From: an uncultured Chlorobiaceae bacterium
GTDB lineage: Bacteria > Bacteroidota > Chlorobiia > Chlorobiales > Chlorobiaceae
NCBI GenBank assembly: GCA_903887845.1
Contig: CAISRC010000025.1
Span: 1-43,406 of the forward strand
Direction of reading: 5' to 3'
Length of the DNA: 43,406 nucleotides
Shown here: positions 34,016 to 42,146 of the stretch, in pieces
Layout of the letters: every line of letters begins with the position of its first letter
Numbering within the stretch: the first letter of the stretch is position 1
Notes under the pieces: model-generated
Told to the model about the DNA's origin: nothing
The model's input: only the letters and a program-made list of their open reading frames with translations
Databases searched by the model: none
Program-made: the position numbers and the translations under genes

Positions 34016-34552
34016 TCAGGATTTATCCGGTTCGAACTCGAGTACAATGGAGTTCATGCAGAAGCGTTTTCCCGTAGGGGGCGGTCCGTCGTCGAAAACA
34101 TGGCCAAGATGTGCTTTGCAGCGTCCACACACGACTTCCGTTCTCTCCATCCCGAATGACAGGTCTTTCTGATACAAAACACTGTTCGGGCGTACGGTTT
34201 CAAAAAAACTTGGCCATCCGCATGTACTGGAAAACTTAGCATCGGAGCGGAAGAGCATATTTCCGCAGGCGGCACAAAAATAAGTTCCTCTTCCCTCATA
34301 ATCCCAGTACTTCCCAGTAAATGCCTGCTCAGTTGAGCCATGGCGCGCCACGTCATACACCGCAGGTGAAAGCACCTGTTTCCATACTGCGTCGGAAAGA
34401 TTCAGCCTGGTTGTATCGGTACGCGAGTAGTATGGATTGGCGGATTGCTGCTGTTCAGTCATAGTTTTGCGTATTGCCGTTACTGCTGGAAGCTGCGCGT
34501 CATTGCATCCAGATAATGCAACTATCATCAACAGGAAGAAAAGAAAAACCAT
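34016..34552 (-). CDS. msrB: Lipoprotein methionine-R-sulfoxide reductase
   Basis: MsrB reducing methionine-R-sulfoxide, here anchored outside the cytosol: signal MVFLFFLLMIVALSGC with lipobox LSGC (Cys 16). The mature domain keeps the two CxxC zinc pairs (CAAC and CGRC) and the catalytic Cys in KRFCMNSIVLEF. I chose the ATG at 34552, which has GGAG six bases upstream; a TTG two codons earlier is possible. It would repair periplasmic or outer-membrane proteins, complementing the cytosolic fusion enzyme at 25186-26037. Electron supply to an extracytosolic MsrB is not visible in the window. Confidence 0.92.
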   Translation of the reverse strand: MVFLFFLLMIVALSGCNDAQLPAVTAIRKTMTEQQQSANPYYSRTDTTRLNLSDAVWKQVLSPAVYDVARHGSTEQAFTGKYWDYEGRGTYFCAACGNMLFRSDAKFSSTCGWPSFFETVRPNSVLYQKDLSFGMERTEVVCGRCKAHLGHVFDDGPPPTGKRFCMNSIVLEFEPDKS

Positions 34553-34596
34553 CAGCAACTCCGCATCTATTTAGTTCATTTCACTGTACCAGGAGA

Positions 34597-36765
34597 TTAT
34601 ACTGGTAAGTGACGTCCCCCTAATTTAACTTTGTCAAAGATTTTTTTGATGCTTTCAACACTGAGAATTGATTTTTTGAGTGGTTGAATGGGCGTATCTT
34701 CGCAGGTATCCTCGGCGATGCCGGTCTGAACGGGGTAAATGAGGATATAACTGTTTTTCTGGAAATATCTGTTGAGATAGGCTGGAATCTTGGCCATCTT
34801 CGTGTGATAAGAGGGGTGATTTTTACGGCTCATAACAATAATGAGGTTATCGTCATGTTTTATCTCTCTTGACAATACCAGAAAATCATCCCATTCCTTG
34901 AACACTTTGTACTCGGCATTGGGAATATTCTCAGTATAGGCTTCTTTCAGATAGGCTATGGTTTGTTTTGATGCGTAAACCATCAGTTTGCTGCCGGTAT
35001 TTTTTATTATGTTAATGACCCTTTGCATCCAGAGGACGAAACCGATCTCATTTTCCGCACCCTCAGGAATAACGATAATCGTTCGCCTGATTGTGGCGAG
35101 TGGCTGGACAGGCTTATAAATAAAGGTCGTAACATTACTTCTGCCAAGAATTTTCTCTGATGAACTACCGAGAAAACTGTCTGTGAGATTACTTTTGTGG
35201 TGCAGTCCCAAAATCAGATCGGTGATTTTCTGCTCTCTTATAACACCGGCAATGCCATTGACCACATCATTATCATAACGAAGCAGCCCCGTCAGTACGT
35301 TATCGGTAGAGGATGCTGCAACCGCTGCCATTTCAAGAATTTTCTCTGCATTTTTTTCTGCTGTTTCGTCGGGCAAACTGTTATCGGCAACATGCATGGC
35401 ATAAATACCATTGCGGGTTTTATCTGATTTAACAGTTACACTGAGATTGACCAGTTCTTCAACAGTGCTGATTTCATTCGTGTGAATAAGTATCCGTTTT
35501 TCAGCAACCAGTTGACCGGTTTCGGCAACGTCATCAGCCACATCAGCCAACGCAATATTACGAGCCCCTTTTTCCCCAATAACTGTTGCCAGAGTGCAGG
35601 TAACAAGAATAAAGAGGATGGTACCGTTCAGCACACTTTCATCAAGCAGTCTGACAGGAGTGCCGTTAAGGGCATACCCGGTAATCATGTTGTACCCGAT
35701 CAGTACTGTTGCAAGAGCCAATGCGGCATGTGCACTGATCAGTCCGAAAATCAACCTGCGCTGATCAAGCGAAAACCCGAAAAGTTTCTGGGTAATCCAG
35801 GCTGAAAGATATTTGGCTACTGTCGCGGCTACCGTAATGACGAGTGCTACCTTAATCGTTTCATAACCCTTGAAGAATGCCTGGATATTGATCAGCATAC
35901 CGACACCGATCAAAAAAAACGGAATAAAGATTGCATTGCCGACAAACTTGATTCTGTTCATGAGCGGCGATGTCCTCGGAATCAGGCGGTTCAGAGACAA
36001 GCCTCCGAGAAATGCGCCAATAATAGCCTCAACACCAGCGGCTTCGGCAAGAAACCCGCTGAAAAAGACCATTGCCAGTACAAACAGGTATTGCAAGACA
36101 CTATCATCAAAGCGCTTGAAAAACCATCGTGCAATCACCGGAAAAAGCAGAAGAACAACCAGACCGAAAAGCGTTACTCCAATAACAAGCCTTATCCAGA
36201 ATCCGCTCATCAGCTCCCCTGAGGACATTCCAACCACAACCGCCAGCACCAGCAGCGCAAGGGTATCGGTGATAATGGTACCACCGATGGCAACATTGAC
36301 TGCCTTGTTTTTGGCAATACCAAGCTTGCTTATGACCGGATAGAGAATAAGCGTGTGGGAGGCAAATATACTGCCGATAAGTATTGAGGAAAGCAACGAG
36401 AACTGCAGAATATAGAGCGCCACGACAATACCCAGAGCAATAGAAATAAGAAAGGTATACAGCCCGAACAGAATGCTTTTACTGCTGTTTTTGCGAAAAT
36501 CAGCAACATCAATTTCCAACCCGGCAAGAAACATGATATAGAGCAGGCCTACGGTTCCAAACAGAATAATACTGCTGTCGCGCAGCATCAGGTTCAACCC
36601 GTGCGGACCAATCACCGCACCGGCTATAATGAGGCTGATCAGATTCGGGATTTTCAGACGACGGAGAAGAATTGGAGCAAACAGGATGATAAACAGTATC
36701 AGTGAAAACTGTAATACGGGATTTTTCAAAGGCAACGATAAATCGAGCAGGGTCATCAACAGCAT
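34597..36765 (-). CDS. CPA2-type cation/proton antiporter with C-terminal Usp-like region
   Basis: A 722-residue inner-membrane antiporter. Residues about 15-405 hold 12-13 helices of the Na+/H+ exchanger fold (ISLIIAGAVIGPHGLNL, FLAGLEIDVADF, GAFLGGLSLNRLIPRT). The C-terminal 300 residues are soluble and resemble tandem universal-stress-protein domains (EKRILIHTNEISTVEELVNL, VTTFIYKPVQPLATIRRTII), not a TrkA/RCK domain. Such NhaP/KefB-like proteins move Na+ or K+ for protons; the ion is not decided by sequence. Start ATG at 36765. Divergent from the SMR-proBA operon. Confidence 0.88.
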   Translation of the reverse strand: MLLMTLLDLSLPLKNPVLQFSLILFIILFAPILLRRLKIPNLISLIIAGAVIGPHGLNLMLRDSSIILFGTVGLLYIMFLAGLEIDVADFRKNSSKSILFGLYTFLISIALGIVVALYILQFSLLSSILIGSIFASHTLILYPVISKLGIAKNKAVNVAIGGTIITDTLALLVLAVVVGMSSGELMSGFWIRLVIGVTLFGLVVLLLFPVIARWFFKRFDDSVLQYLFVLAMVFFSGFLAEAAGVEAIIGAFLGGLSLNRLIPRTSPLMNRIKFVGNAIFIPFFLIGVGMLINIQAFFKGYETIKVALVITVAATVAKYLSAWITQKLFGFSLDQRRLIFGLISAHAALALATVLIGYNMITGYALNGTPVRLLDESVLNGTILFILVTCTLATVIGEKGARNIALADVADDVAETGQLVAEKRILIHTNEISTVEELVNLSVTVKSDKTRNGIYAMHVADNSLPDETAEKNAEKILEMAAVAASSTDNVLTGLLRYDNDVVNGIAGVIREQKITDLILGLHHKSNLTDSFLGSSSEKILGRSNVTTFIYKPVQPLATIRRTIIVIPEGAENEIGFVLWMQRVINIIKNTGSKLMVYASKQTIAYLKEAYTENIPNAEYKVFKEWDDFLVLSREIKHDDNLIIVMSRKNHPSYHTKMAKIPAYLNRYFQKNSYILIYPVQTGIAEDTCEDTPIQPLKKSILSVESIKKIFDKVKLGGRHLPV

Positions 36766-36900
36766 GGCGTATATTAAGGCGTATATGAAATTTTATGTCG
36801 CCAGATACCTTCAGAAAAAAAGCTCTAATGATAAAACCCGTCAAGCCAAAACGCAGGGCTGGTTCTCGTTGAAATATGCATATCTTTTAAGCCGAACACA

Positions 36901-36920
36901 AACTGACAATTTCAGTTGTC
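36901..36920 (+). promoter_or_regulatory. Inverted repeat upstream of SMR-proBA
   Basis: Overlapping inverted repeats AACTGA/TCAGTT (36901-36906, 36912-36917) and GACAA/TTGTC (36905-36909, 36916-36920), 41-60 bp before the SMR start. A candidate operator in the divergent region with the antiporter. Confidence 0.3.
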
Positions 36921-36960
36921 TTTACACTCAATCTCCTGTAACTTTTTTACCCGCCTATCA

Positions 36961-37287
36961 ATGCACTGGTTCTATCTTATTATCGCAATCCTGCTTGAGG
37001 TTTCAGGTACAACCTGCATGAAATTTTCTGACGGATTCAGTAAACTTGTGCCAACGCTTTTTATCTTTATTTTCTACGGGCTGAGCTTTACCTTTCTCTC
37101 GCTGGCACTGAAGGTACTGCCCATCGCATTGACTTATGCTATCTGGTCAGGGGTCGGAACAGCGGCAATTACCGTTATCGGCGTCCTCTGGTTCGGAGAG
37201 GGTATCAATGCCATCAAAATTATCTCCCTGCTGCTGATTATTATCGGCGTTGCAGGGCTACACTATGGTCAGGAACAGCTTCACTAA
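36961..37287 (+). CDS. Small multidrug resistance (SMR) transporter, EmrE type
   Basis: A 108-residue four-helix proton-coupled exporter of the SMR family. MHWFYLIIAILLEVSGTT carries the essential membrane glutamate (E13, matching E14 of EmrE), followed by MKFSDGF and AYAIWSGVG-type motifs that place it with EmrE/Qac proteins rather than with guanidinium exporters (Gdx/SugE). The start at 36961 is set by the family N-terminus. proB begins 3 bp after its stop, so it heads a transcript with proB-proA; an EmrE-type protein may also move osmolytes such as betaine or choline, which would fit, but that is inference. Confidence 0.9.
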   Translation: MHWFYLIIAILLEVSGTTCMKFSDGFSKLVPTLFIFIFYGLSFTFLSLALKVLPIALTYAIWSGVGTAAITVIGVLWFGEGINAIKIISLLLIIIGVAGLHYGQEQLH

Positions 37288-37290
37288 CCT

Positions 37291-38373
37291 ATGAAACAAC
37301 AACACCTTTATAAAAAAATTGTCGTCAAGGTCGGCACCAACGTCATTACAGGAATAAACGGAGAGCTCGACCTTGAGATCCTCAGCAGCCTCACCACGCA
37401 GATTGCTACACTGCAAAAACAGGGAATCCAGGTCATTCTCGTCTCATCAGGCGCAGTAGGGGCCGGACGTTCGCTTGTCAAGCTCTCGGGTACCATCGCC
37501 CCCGTTGCCGCCCGGCAGGTGCTCTCCTCCACCGGACAGATCAAGCTGATCAGCACCTATAACGACCTCTTTTTGCAGCACGGACTCATTACCGCACAGA
37601 TTCTGGTCACCAAAAGCGATTTCAGCGACCGCCTGCACTACCTCAACATGCAGACCTGCTTCACCTCCCTGCTCCAGCAGAACATCATTCCCGTCGTCAA
37701 TGAGAACGATGCCGTTTCGGTCACTGAGCTGATGTTTACCGATAATGATGAACTCTCCGGCCTTATCGCCTCCATGATGGATGTTGAGGGATATATCATT
37801 CTCTCCCATGTTGATGGTCTCTTCGACATGAAAACCGGTAACGGCGCGATCATTCCGGTCATTGATCCCTCAACCAAACATTTCCATCAATATATCAATC
37901 CCGGAAAATCGGAGTTTGGCAGAGGCGGTATGCTGACGAAATGCCACATTGCGCAAAAGCTTTCAAAGCTTGGTATCACCGTTCATATCGCCAACGGACG
38001 CAAGCCGGATATTCTCATCTCGATTCTTGAGGGAGAAAAAACCGGCACCACATTTTTGCCGCAAAAGCCGACGCACGGGCCAAAACGGTGGATTGCCAAT
38101 AGCGAAGGAATGGAGAAGGGGGCAGTCACCGTCAACATGGGCGCTGAAATGGCGCTGGTAGCCGGAGATCGAGCCAACAGCCTGCTGCCGGTGGGAATTG
38201 TGTCGGTTGAAGGGCGCTTCCTGAAGGGCGACATTATCAAGGTGTGCGCCACCGACGGAACCATCATCGGCTACGGCATGGCACAGTACGGCTCAGAAAA
38301 AACATTATCACTCATGGGGCAGAAAGATCAGAAGCCCCTTGTTCATTACGATTATCTCTATATAACCACCTGA
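37291..38373 (+). CDS. proB: Glutamate 5-kinase
   Basis: First step of proline biosynthesis, phosphorylating glutamate; usually feedback-inhibited by proline. The 360 residues have the amino-acid kinase fold: KIVVKVGTNV (9-18), LVSSGAVGAG (51-60), NENDAV (about 149-154), SHVDGLF and GRGGMLTK. A PUA domain follows (about 275-355; GAVTVNMGAEMALVAGDRAN). Full length for the PUA-containing type. Starts 3 bp after the SMR gene and is followed by proA after 12 bp. Confidence 0.97.
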   Translation: MKQQHLYKKIVVKVGTNVITGINGELDLEILSSLTTQIATLQKQGIQVILVSSGAVGAGRSLVKLSGTIAPVAARQVLSSTGQIKLISTYNDLFLQHGLITAQILVTKSDFSDRLHYLNMQTCFTSLLQQNIIPVVNENDAVSVTELMFTDNDELSGLIASMMDVEGYIILSHVDGLFDMKTGNGAIIPVIDPSTKHFHQYINPGKSEFGRGGMLTKCHIAQKLSKLGITVHIANGRKPDILISILEGEKTGTTFLPQKPTHGPKRWIANSEGMEKGAVTVNMGAEMALVAGDRANSLLPVGIVSVEGRFLKGDIIKVCATDGTIIGYGMAQYGSEKTLSLMGQKDQKPLVHYDYLYITT

Positions 38374-38385
38374 ACTCCGTTCAAC

Positions 38386-39642
38386 ATGAAGGAAACGATA
38401 ACGAAACAGCTTGGAGCGGTCTTACAGGCAAGCCGCGAGATCATCACCCTGACCGATGAGGCGATCAACCGTCTGCTCTGCGACCTTGCCGAAAGAATAC
38501 CTGCTCACCAGGAGGCCATTCTCACCGCCAACAAAAAAGATGTGGAGCGAATGGATCCGGCAGACCCAATGGTTGACCGGCTGATGCTGAACCAGGCAAG
38601 GCTCGAAGCCATTGCCGCCGACATCCGCAACGTCGCTTCACTCACCTCCCCGCTCGACGTGGTGCTTGAAGAGCGAATGCTTCAGAACGGACTTGGCCTG
38701 AAAAAAGTGACGGTGCCCATCGGCGTCATTGGCATCATTTACGAAGCGAGGCCAAATGTCACTTTCGACGTCTTCGCCCTCTGCCTGAAATCGGGTAACG
38801 CCACCGTGCTGAAGGGCGGCAGCGATGCCATGTACTCCAACATCGCCATTGTCGAGCTTATCCACAGCGTCCTGAAAGAGCACGGCATCAACCCCGATAC
38901 CATTTACCTGCTGCCTGCAGAGCGGGAGGCCGCCGCCATCATGCTCAATGCCGTTGGCTACATCGACATGATCATTCCCAGAGGGAGCCAGAAGCTGATC
39001 GACTTTGTGCGCGACAACGCCAAGGTGCCTGTGATCGAAACCGGAGCAGGCATTGTGCACACCTATTTCGACAAAAGCGGCGACCTTGAGCTTGGCAAAC
39101 AGGTGATCTTCAACGCCAAAACCCGACGCCCCAGTGTCTGCAACGCGCTCGACACCCTCATCATCCACCGCGACCGCCTTGGTGACCTCCATGCCCTTGT
39201 TGCGCCGCTTCTGGAAAAGCAGGTGCTGCTCTTTGCCGATGATTCAGCTTTTACCGCCTTGCACAAACACTACCCTGATGCGCTCCTTCAGTTAGCCGAT
39301 GCGGAACACTTCGGGACAGAGTTCCTCTCACTGAAGATGTCAGTAAAAACCGTCTCATCCCTTGACGAGGCGCTGGAACACATCGCCCACTACAGCTCCC
39401 GCCACAGCGAAGCCATCATCGCCACCGATACTGCAACAACCGCCACCTTCCTGAAACGGGTCGATGCCGCCGTGGTCTATGCCAACACCTCAACCGCCTT
39501 CACCGACGGCGCACAATTCGGCCTTGGCGCCGAGATCGGCATCAGCACCCAGAAGCTCCACGCACGCGGGCCAATGGCACTGAAAGAGCTGACGACGTAT
39601 AAATGGATTATTGAGGGGAATGGGCAGGTGAGGCCGGTGTGA
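38386..39642 (+). CDS. proA: Gamma-glutamyl phosphate reductase
   Basis: Second step of proline biosynthesis, NADPH-dependent reduction of glutamyl phosphate to the semialdehyde. 418 residues, aldehyde-dehydrogenase fold, with [20 protein letters not shown] (110-129), the KGGSDA segment and the catalytic cysteine C252 in [12 protein letters not shown]. The C-terminus ([20 protein letters not shown]) is typical. Together with ProB it forms the operon's core. Its stop codon overlaps a 34-codon ORF (TGATG). Confidence 0.97.
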   Translation: MKETITKQLGAVLQASREIITLTDEAINRLLCDLAERIPAHQEAILTANKKDVERMDPADPMVDRLMLNQARLEAIAADIRNVASLTSPLDVVLEERMLQNGLGLKKVTVPIGVIGIIYEARPNVTFDVFALCLKSGNATVLKGGSDAMYSNIAIVELIHSVLKEHGINPDTIYLLPAEREAAAIMLNAVGYIDMIIPRGSQKLIDFVRDNAKVPVIETGAGIVHTYFDKSGDLELGKQVIFNAKTRRPSVCNALDTLIIHRDRLGDLHALVAPLLEKQVLLFADDSAFTALHKHYPDALLQLADAEHFGTEFLSLKMSVKTVSSLDEALEHIAHYSSRHSEAIIATDTATTATFLKRVDAAVVYANTSTAFTDGAQFGLGAEIGISTQKLHARGPMALKELTTYKWIIEGNGQVRPV

Positions 39643-39746
39643 TGAGGGGGGAGAATTGGAAAGTATTTGCATCCTTGCATAGGGAGTGGCAGGATAACTT
39701 GAAACAAACCATTGATGAGAATATGCCTGAAATAGCCAGAGCATGA
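39642..39746 (+). CDS. 34-codon ORF bridging proA and DUF2442 gene
   Basis: ATG overlaps the proA stop (TGATG) and its TGA overlaps the next ATG (ATGA). The product is charged (starts [19 protein letters not shown]). GGGGGG just inside the frame and GAGG near the start may act as ribosome binding site for what follows. Either a tiny real gene, a remnant of a partner gene that often accompanies DUF2442, or chance; no family match. Confidence 0.25.
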   Translation: MRGENWKVFASLHREWQDNLKQTIDENMPEIARA

Positions 39747-39994
39747 TGAATCATCCAAAAATCATAAGCGCAACAGCAATTGATGATCATTCACTTCGCG
39801 TTGAATTCGATAATCATCAAAGGAAAACCTATGAGATTAACCCCTTGCTTGAGAAGGAGATGTTTGCTCCGTTGAGCAATGCAGCATTGTTCAGAGCGGT
39901 AAGAGTGGATGCGGGTGGCTACGCGGTTGTTTGGCGGAAGGATATCGATATTAGTGAGCATGAGTTGTGGGTTCATGGAAAGACAATATCATAA
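39743..39994 (+). CDS. DUF2442 protein
   Basis: An 83-residue protein of the DUF2442 family: KIISATAIDDHSLRVEFDNH at the start, then the TYEINPLLEKEMFAPL block, and YAVVWRKDIDISEHELWVHG at the end. DUF2442 genes often lie next to DUF4160 genes in toxin-antitoxin-like pairs; no intact DUF4160 gene is present here. Function unknown. It marks the start of the accessory strip after proBA. Confidence 0.82.
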   Translation: MMNHPKIISATAIDDHSLRVEFDNHQRKTYEINPLLEKEMFAPLSNAALFRAVRVDAGGYAVVWRKDIDISEHELWVHGKTIS

Positions 39995-40137
39995 TTGTCA
40001 TGGGTACAGGTTTTGAGAACTGAAAAATTCGTATACTACGCTGTTCTTTCAATAATACAGGACGATTTACCCCAAAGAACAAGAGAATATCATAAACCGT
40101 TACGCTGAAAAGCACCAGCAGACAGAGGAAAAACAGC

Positions 40138-40356
40138 ATGACCACATTGCTCACCAAGGCATTTAAAACTGCAGAAAACCTCCCAGAGGTAGAGCAGAAC
40201 GCATTGGCAAAATGGCTTCTTGACGAGCTCCATTCTGAAGCGAAATGGCAAAAAACGTTTGCAGAATCGGAAGACATTCTTGAGATGCTCGCCGATGAGG
40301 CACTGGAAGAGAAACGAAAAGGCAAGACGACTCCCCTTGACCATAGTCGCCTGTGA
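40138..40356 (+). CDS. Antitoxin of a ParE/RelE-type pair
   Basis: A 72-residue acidic, helical protein: LPEVEQNALAKWLLDEL, then a DILEMLADEALEE stretch and a short basic end (KRKGKTT). The helix-rich layout and size fit the small antitoxins that precede RelE/ParE toxins, although the DNA-binding type is not clear. GAGG lies eight bases before the ATG. Its TGA overlaps the GTG start of the toxin (GTGA), the usual coupling of such modules. Confidence 0.75.
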   Translation: MTTLLTKAFKTAENLPEVEQNALAKWLLDELHSEAKWQKTFAESEDILEMLADEALEEKRKGKTTPLDHSRL

Positions 40357-40631
40357 AATCCCTGACAAATGAACGCTTCTGGAAGTACTATGCCGACCTG
40401 CCTCATGAAACCAGGCGACAGGCGAGAATAGCTTACGCTCTCTTTGAGCAAAACCCATACTATCCGAGCCTTCATTTCAAACGCATCCACTCAACACGAC
40501 CAATTTTTTCAGCCCGAATTAACATGGACTATCGAGCTGTATGCATAATGGAGGACGACGAAATCACCTGGTTCTGGATTGGTTCTCATGCTGACTACAA
40601 CAACCTGCTGAAACGACTGAAAAAAGCCTAA
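40353..40631 (+). CDS. ParE/RelE-superfamily toxin
   Basis: A 92-residue basic protein with the RelE/ParE fold pattern. It has NERFWKYYADLPHETRRQAR at the start, LHFKRIHSTRPIFSARIN in the middle (substrate-side basic strand), then DYRAVCIMEDDEITWFWIGS and HADYNNLLKRL at the end. The HADYNNLL terminus is common in this group. Start codon GTG at 40353. RelE-type members cleave mRNA on the ribosome and ParE-type members poison gyrase; the sequence alone does not decide. No mobile element borders the pair. Confidence 0.82.
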   Translation: MKSLTNERFWKYYADLPHETRRQARIAYALFEQNPYYPSLHFKRIHSTRPIFSARINMDYRAVCIMEDDEITWFWIGSHADYNNLLKRLKKA

Positions 40632-40649
40632 CAAGAGGAAATGCCGTTC

Positions 40650-40952
40650 CAAAAAAAATTGCGAGGAGTGCATTAATTCGGAAACTTCCAAGCCATCGGA
40701 TTCATCTATACCCTGCCCGTTTTCCGGCAGAGTTCCCGAGATTTTTAACAGAATTTTCGACGAACCCCTGCGATTTGGTGATTGATCCATTTGCGATCAC
40801 AACACCTCTGGATAGGTCGCTGATGGCCTGAAGCGACAATGCGTGGGGGTAGGACTCAGAAGCGACATGCCGAGGAGAGCAAATTACGCTTTGAGGGTGT
40901 GCCGGAAGAGGTTATTTTGAGTCAAGACCAACAGTCTCTGCAATTTGAATGA
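40650..40952 (+). pseudogene. Decayed DNA methyltransferase, C-terminal remnant
   Basis: Three frames in succession give one recognisable protein end. Frame A (40650-40795): RKLPSHRIHLYPARFPAEFP and RFLTEF, then DLVIDPFA, the motif I start of an N4/N6-type DNA methyltransferase. Frame B (40795-40866): NTSG, an in-frame TAG at 40813-40815, then VADGLKRQCVGVGLRSDM, the continuation of motif I and the acidic strand after it. Frame C (40869-40952): AEESKLRFEGVPEEVILS to a TGA. At least two frameshifts and one stop make it non-functional. Motif I at the C-terminus is the order seen in beta-class enzymes; everything upstream (catalytic motif IV) has been lost or replaced by the toxin-antitoxin pair. 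Confidence 0.75.
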
Positions 40953-41002
40953 ATGTCAGCGCATTGGAGCTATTTTTGGGGTAAATGTGAGTAAAAATAA
41001 CT

Positions 41003-41368
41003 TTGAAAAACTTGTTGAATTTAAGCAAATACCCATTTGAAATTCGTCCCCTCTCAAAAGAAGAGGGTGGTGGTTATATGATTTCATTTACTGACTTTTC
41101 TGAATGTATTTCAGATGGCGAAACAATAGCGGCAGCAATTGAAAATGGCATGGATGCCTTACAGGAAACAATAGCTGCCCTGGAAAGCTTGAACATTCCT
41201 GTTCCAGAACCAGGTAGTGGCGGCACGTATAGTGGCAGGTTTATTCAAAGGGTTCCTGAAAGCATTCATTCCCGTTTGGTTATGAGAGCAAAACAAGAGA
41301 GCGTCAGCATGAACTCTCTTGTAACATCCATGTTGGCAGAGAGCTTGGGAAAACGCGAAACGGTGTAA
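41003..41368 (+). CDS. HicB-family antitoxin-like protein, orphan
   Basis: A 121-residue HicB-type protein: N-terminal partial RNase-H-like fold (YPFEIRPLSKEEGGGYMISF, FSECISDGETIAAAIENG) and a C-terminal ribbon-helix-helix (VPESIHSRLVMRAKQESVSM, NSLVTSMLAESL) for DNA binding. HicB normally neutralises the RNase HicA encoded beside it. No HicA gene is found in the 370 bp upstream (which holds the methylase remnant) or in the 52 bp downstream. Start is TTG at 41003; no ATG precedes the conserved part. Possibly a free-standing regulator. Confidence 0.82.
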   Translation: MKNLLNLSKYPFEIRPLSKEEGGGYMISFTDFSECISDGETIAAAIENGMDALQETIAALESLNIPVPEPGSGGTYSGRFIQRVPESIHSRLVMRAKQESVSMNSLVTSMLAESLGKRETV

Positions 41369-41420
41369 TAAAAATTGACGACGTATTAGTAGAAAACAGC
41401 AAAACCAGACCAAAGGAATA

Positions 41421-42146
41421 ATGCTCATAGCAAAAAATATCAGCAAGTCATACACCATACCGGGCAAACGCACCATACAGATCCTTCGCGGGGTCGATCT
41501 GACCATCGGTGAAGGTGAGATGGTGACCATCATCGGAGCCTCGGGAAGCGGCAAAACAACCTTGCTGAACCTGCTCGGCACCCTCGACACCCCAGACAGT
41601 GGCGAGATCATGTTCGACAAACAGCTTTTGTTCAAGGATACCAAATACACCCTCTCCCAAAAAGCGCTTGCCAGGTTCAGGAACCAGAAAATAGGTTTCG
41701 TCTTTCAGTTCCACCACCTCCTCTCCGACTTCACCGCCCTCGAAAATGTAGCAATGCCCGAATTCATCGCCACCAGCAAACTACCGCCAGCAAAAAAAAG
41801 GGCTGCTGAGCTGCTTGAAAGCCTGGGCCTCTCGGAGCGGCTCGACCACCTCCCATCAGAGCTCTCCGGCGGGGAACAGCAACGAGTCGCCATTGCCCGA
41901 GCCCTAATGAACAACCCTAAACTGGTGCTTGCCGACGAACCAAGCGGTAACCTCGACAACCAGAACAGCGGCATCCTCTATGAGCTGATGGCAAAGCTGA
42001 GCAAAGAGCGACGCACCTCCTTCATTATCGTCACCCATAACGAAGAGTATGCCGCCCTCGCCGACCGCTGCCTGCGCATGGCGGATGGGCATTTGCATCC
42101 CAGCCTTAGCTTAACTCTCCAACAACATTCTCGCAAATGTCATTAA
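41421..42146 (+). CDS. lolD: LolD-type lipoprotein-releasing ABC transporter ATPase
   Basis: ATP-binding subunit driving lipoprotein extraction from the inner membrane by LolCDE. 241 residues with Walker A GASGSGKT (about 39-46), the LolD/MacB-type [18 protein letters not shown] (Q-loop region), signature LSGGEQQR, Walker [13 protein letters not shown] and H-loop VTHN. AAAGGA lies before the ATG. No lolC/lolE permease gene is adjacent; related MacB/FtsE-type ATPases are the alternative, but the [12 protein letters not shown] segment favours LolD. The last 12 codons overlap the convergent patatin gene by 36 bp. Confidence 0.9.
   Translation: MLIAKNISKSYTIPGKRTIQILRGVDLTIGEGEMVTIIGASGSGKTTLLNLLGTLDTPDSGEIMFDKQLLFKDTKYTLSQKALARFRNQKIGFVFQFHHLLSDFTALENVAMPEFIATSKLPPAKKRAAELLESLGLSERLDHLPSELSGGEQQRVAIARALMNNPKLVLADEPSGNLDNQNSGILYELMAKLSKERRTSFIIVTHNEEYAALADRCLRMADGHLHPSLSLTLQQHSRKCH

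Noticed and set aside
36766-36960. Guanidine-II (mini-ykkC) riboswitch upstream of the SMR gene
   Set aside because: The paired hairpins with ACGR loops are not present, and the transporter is of the EmrE/Qac type rather than a guanidinium exporter.
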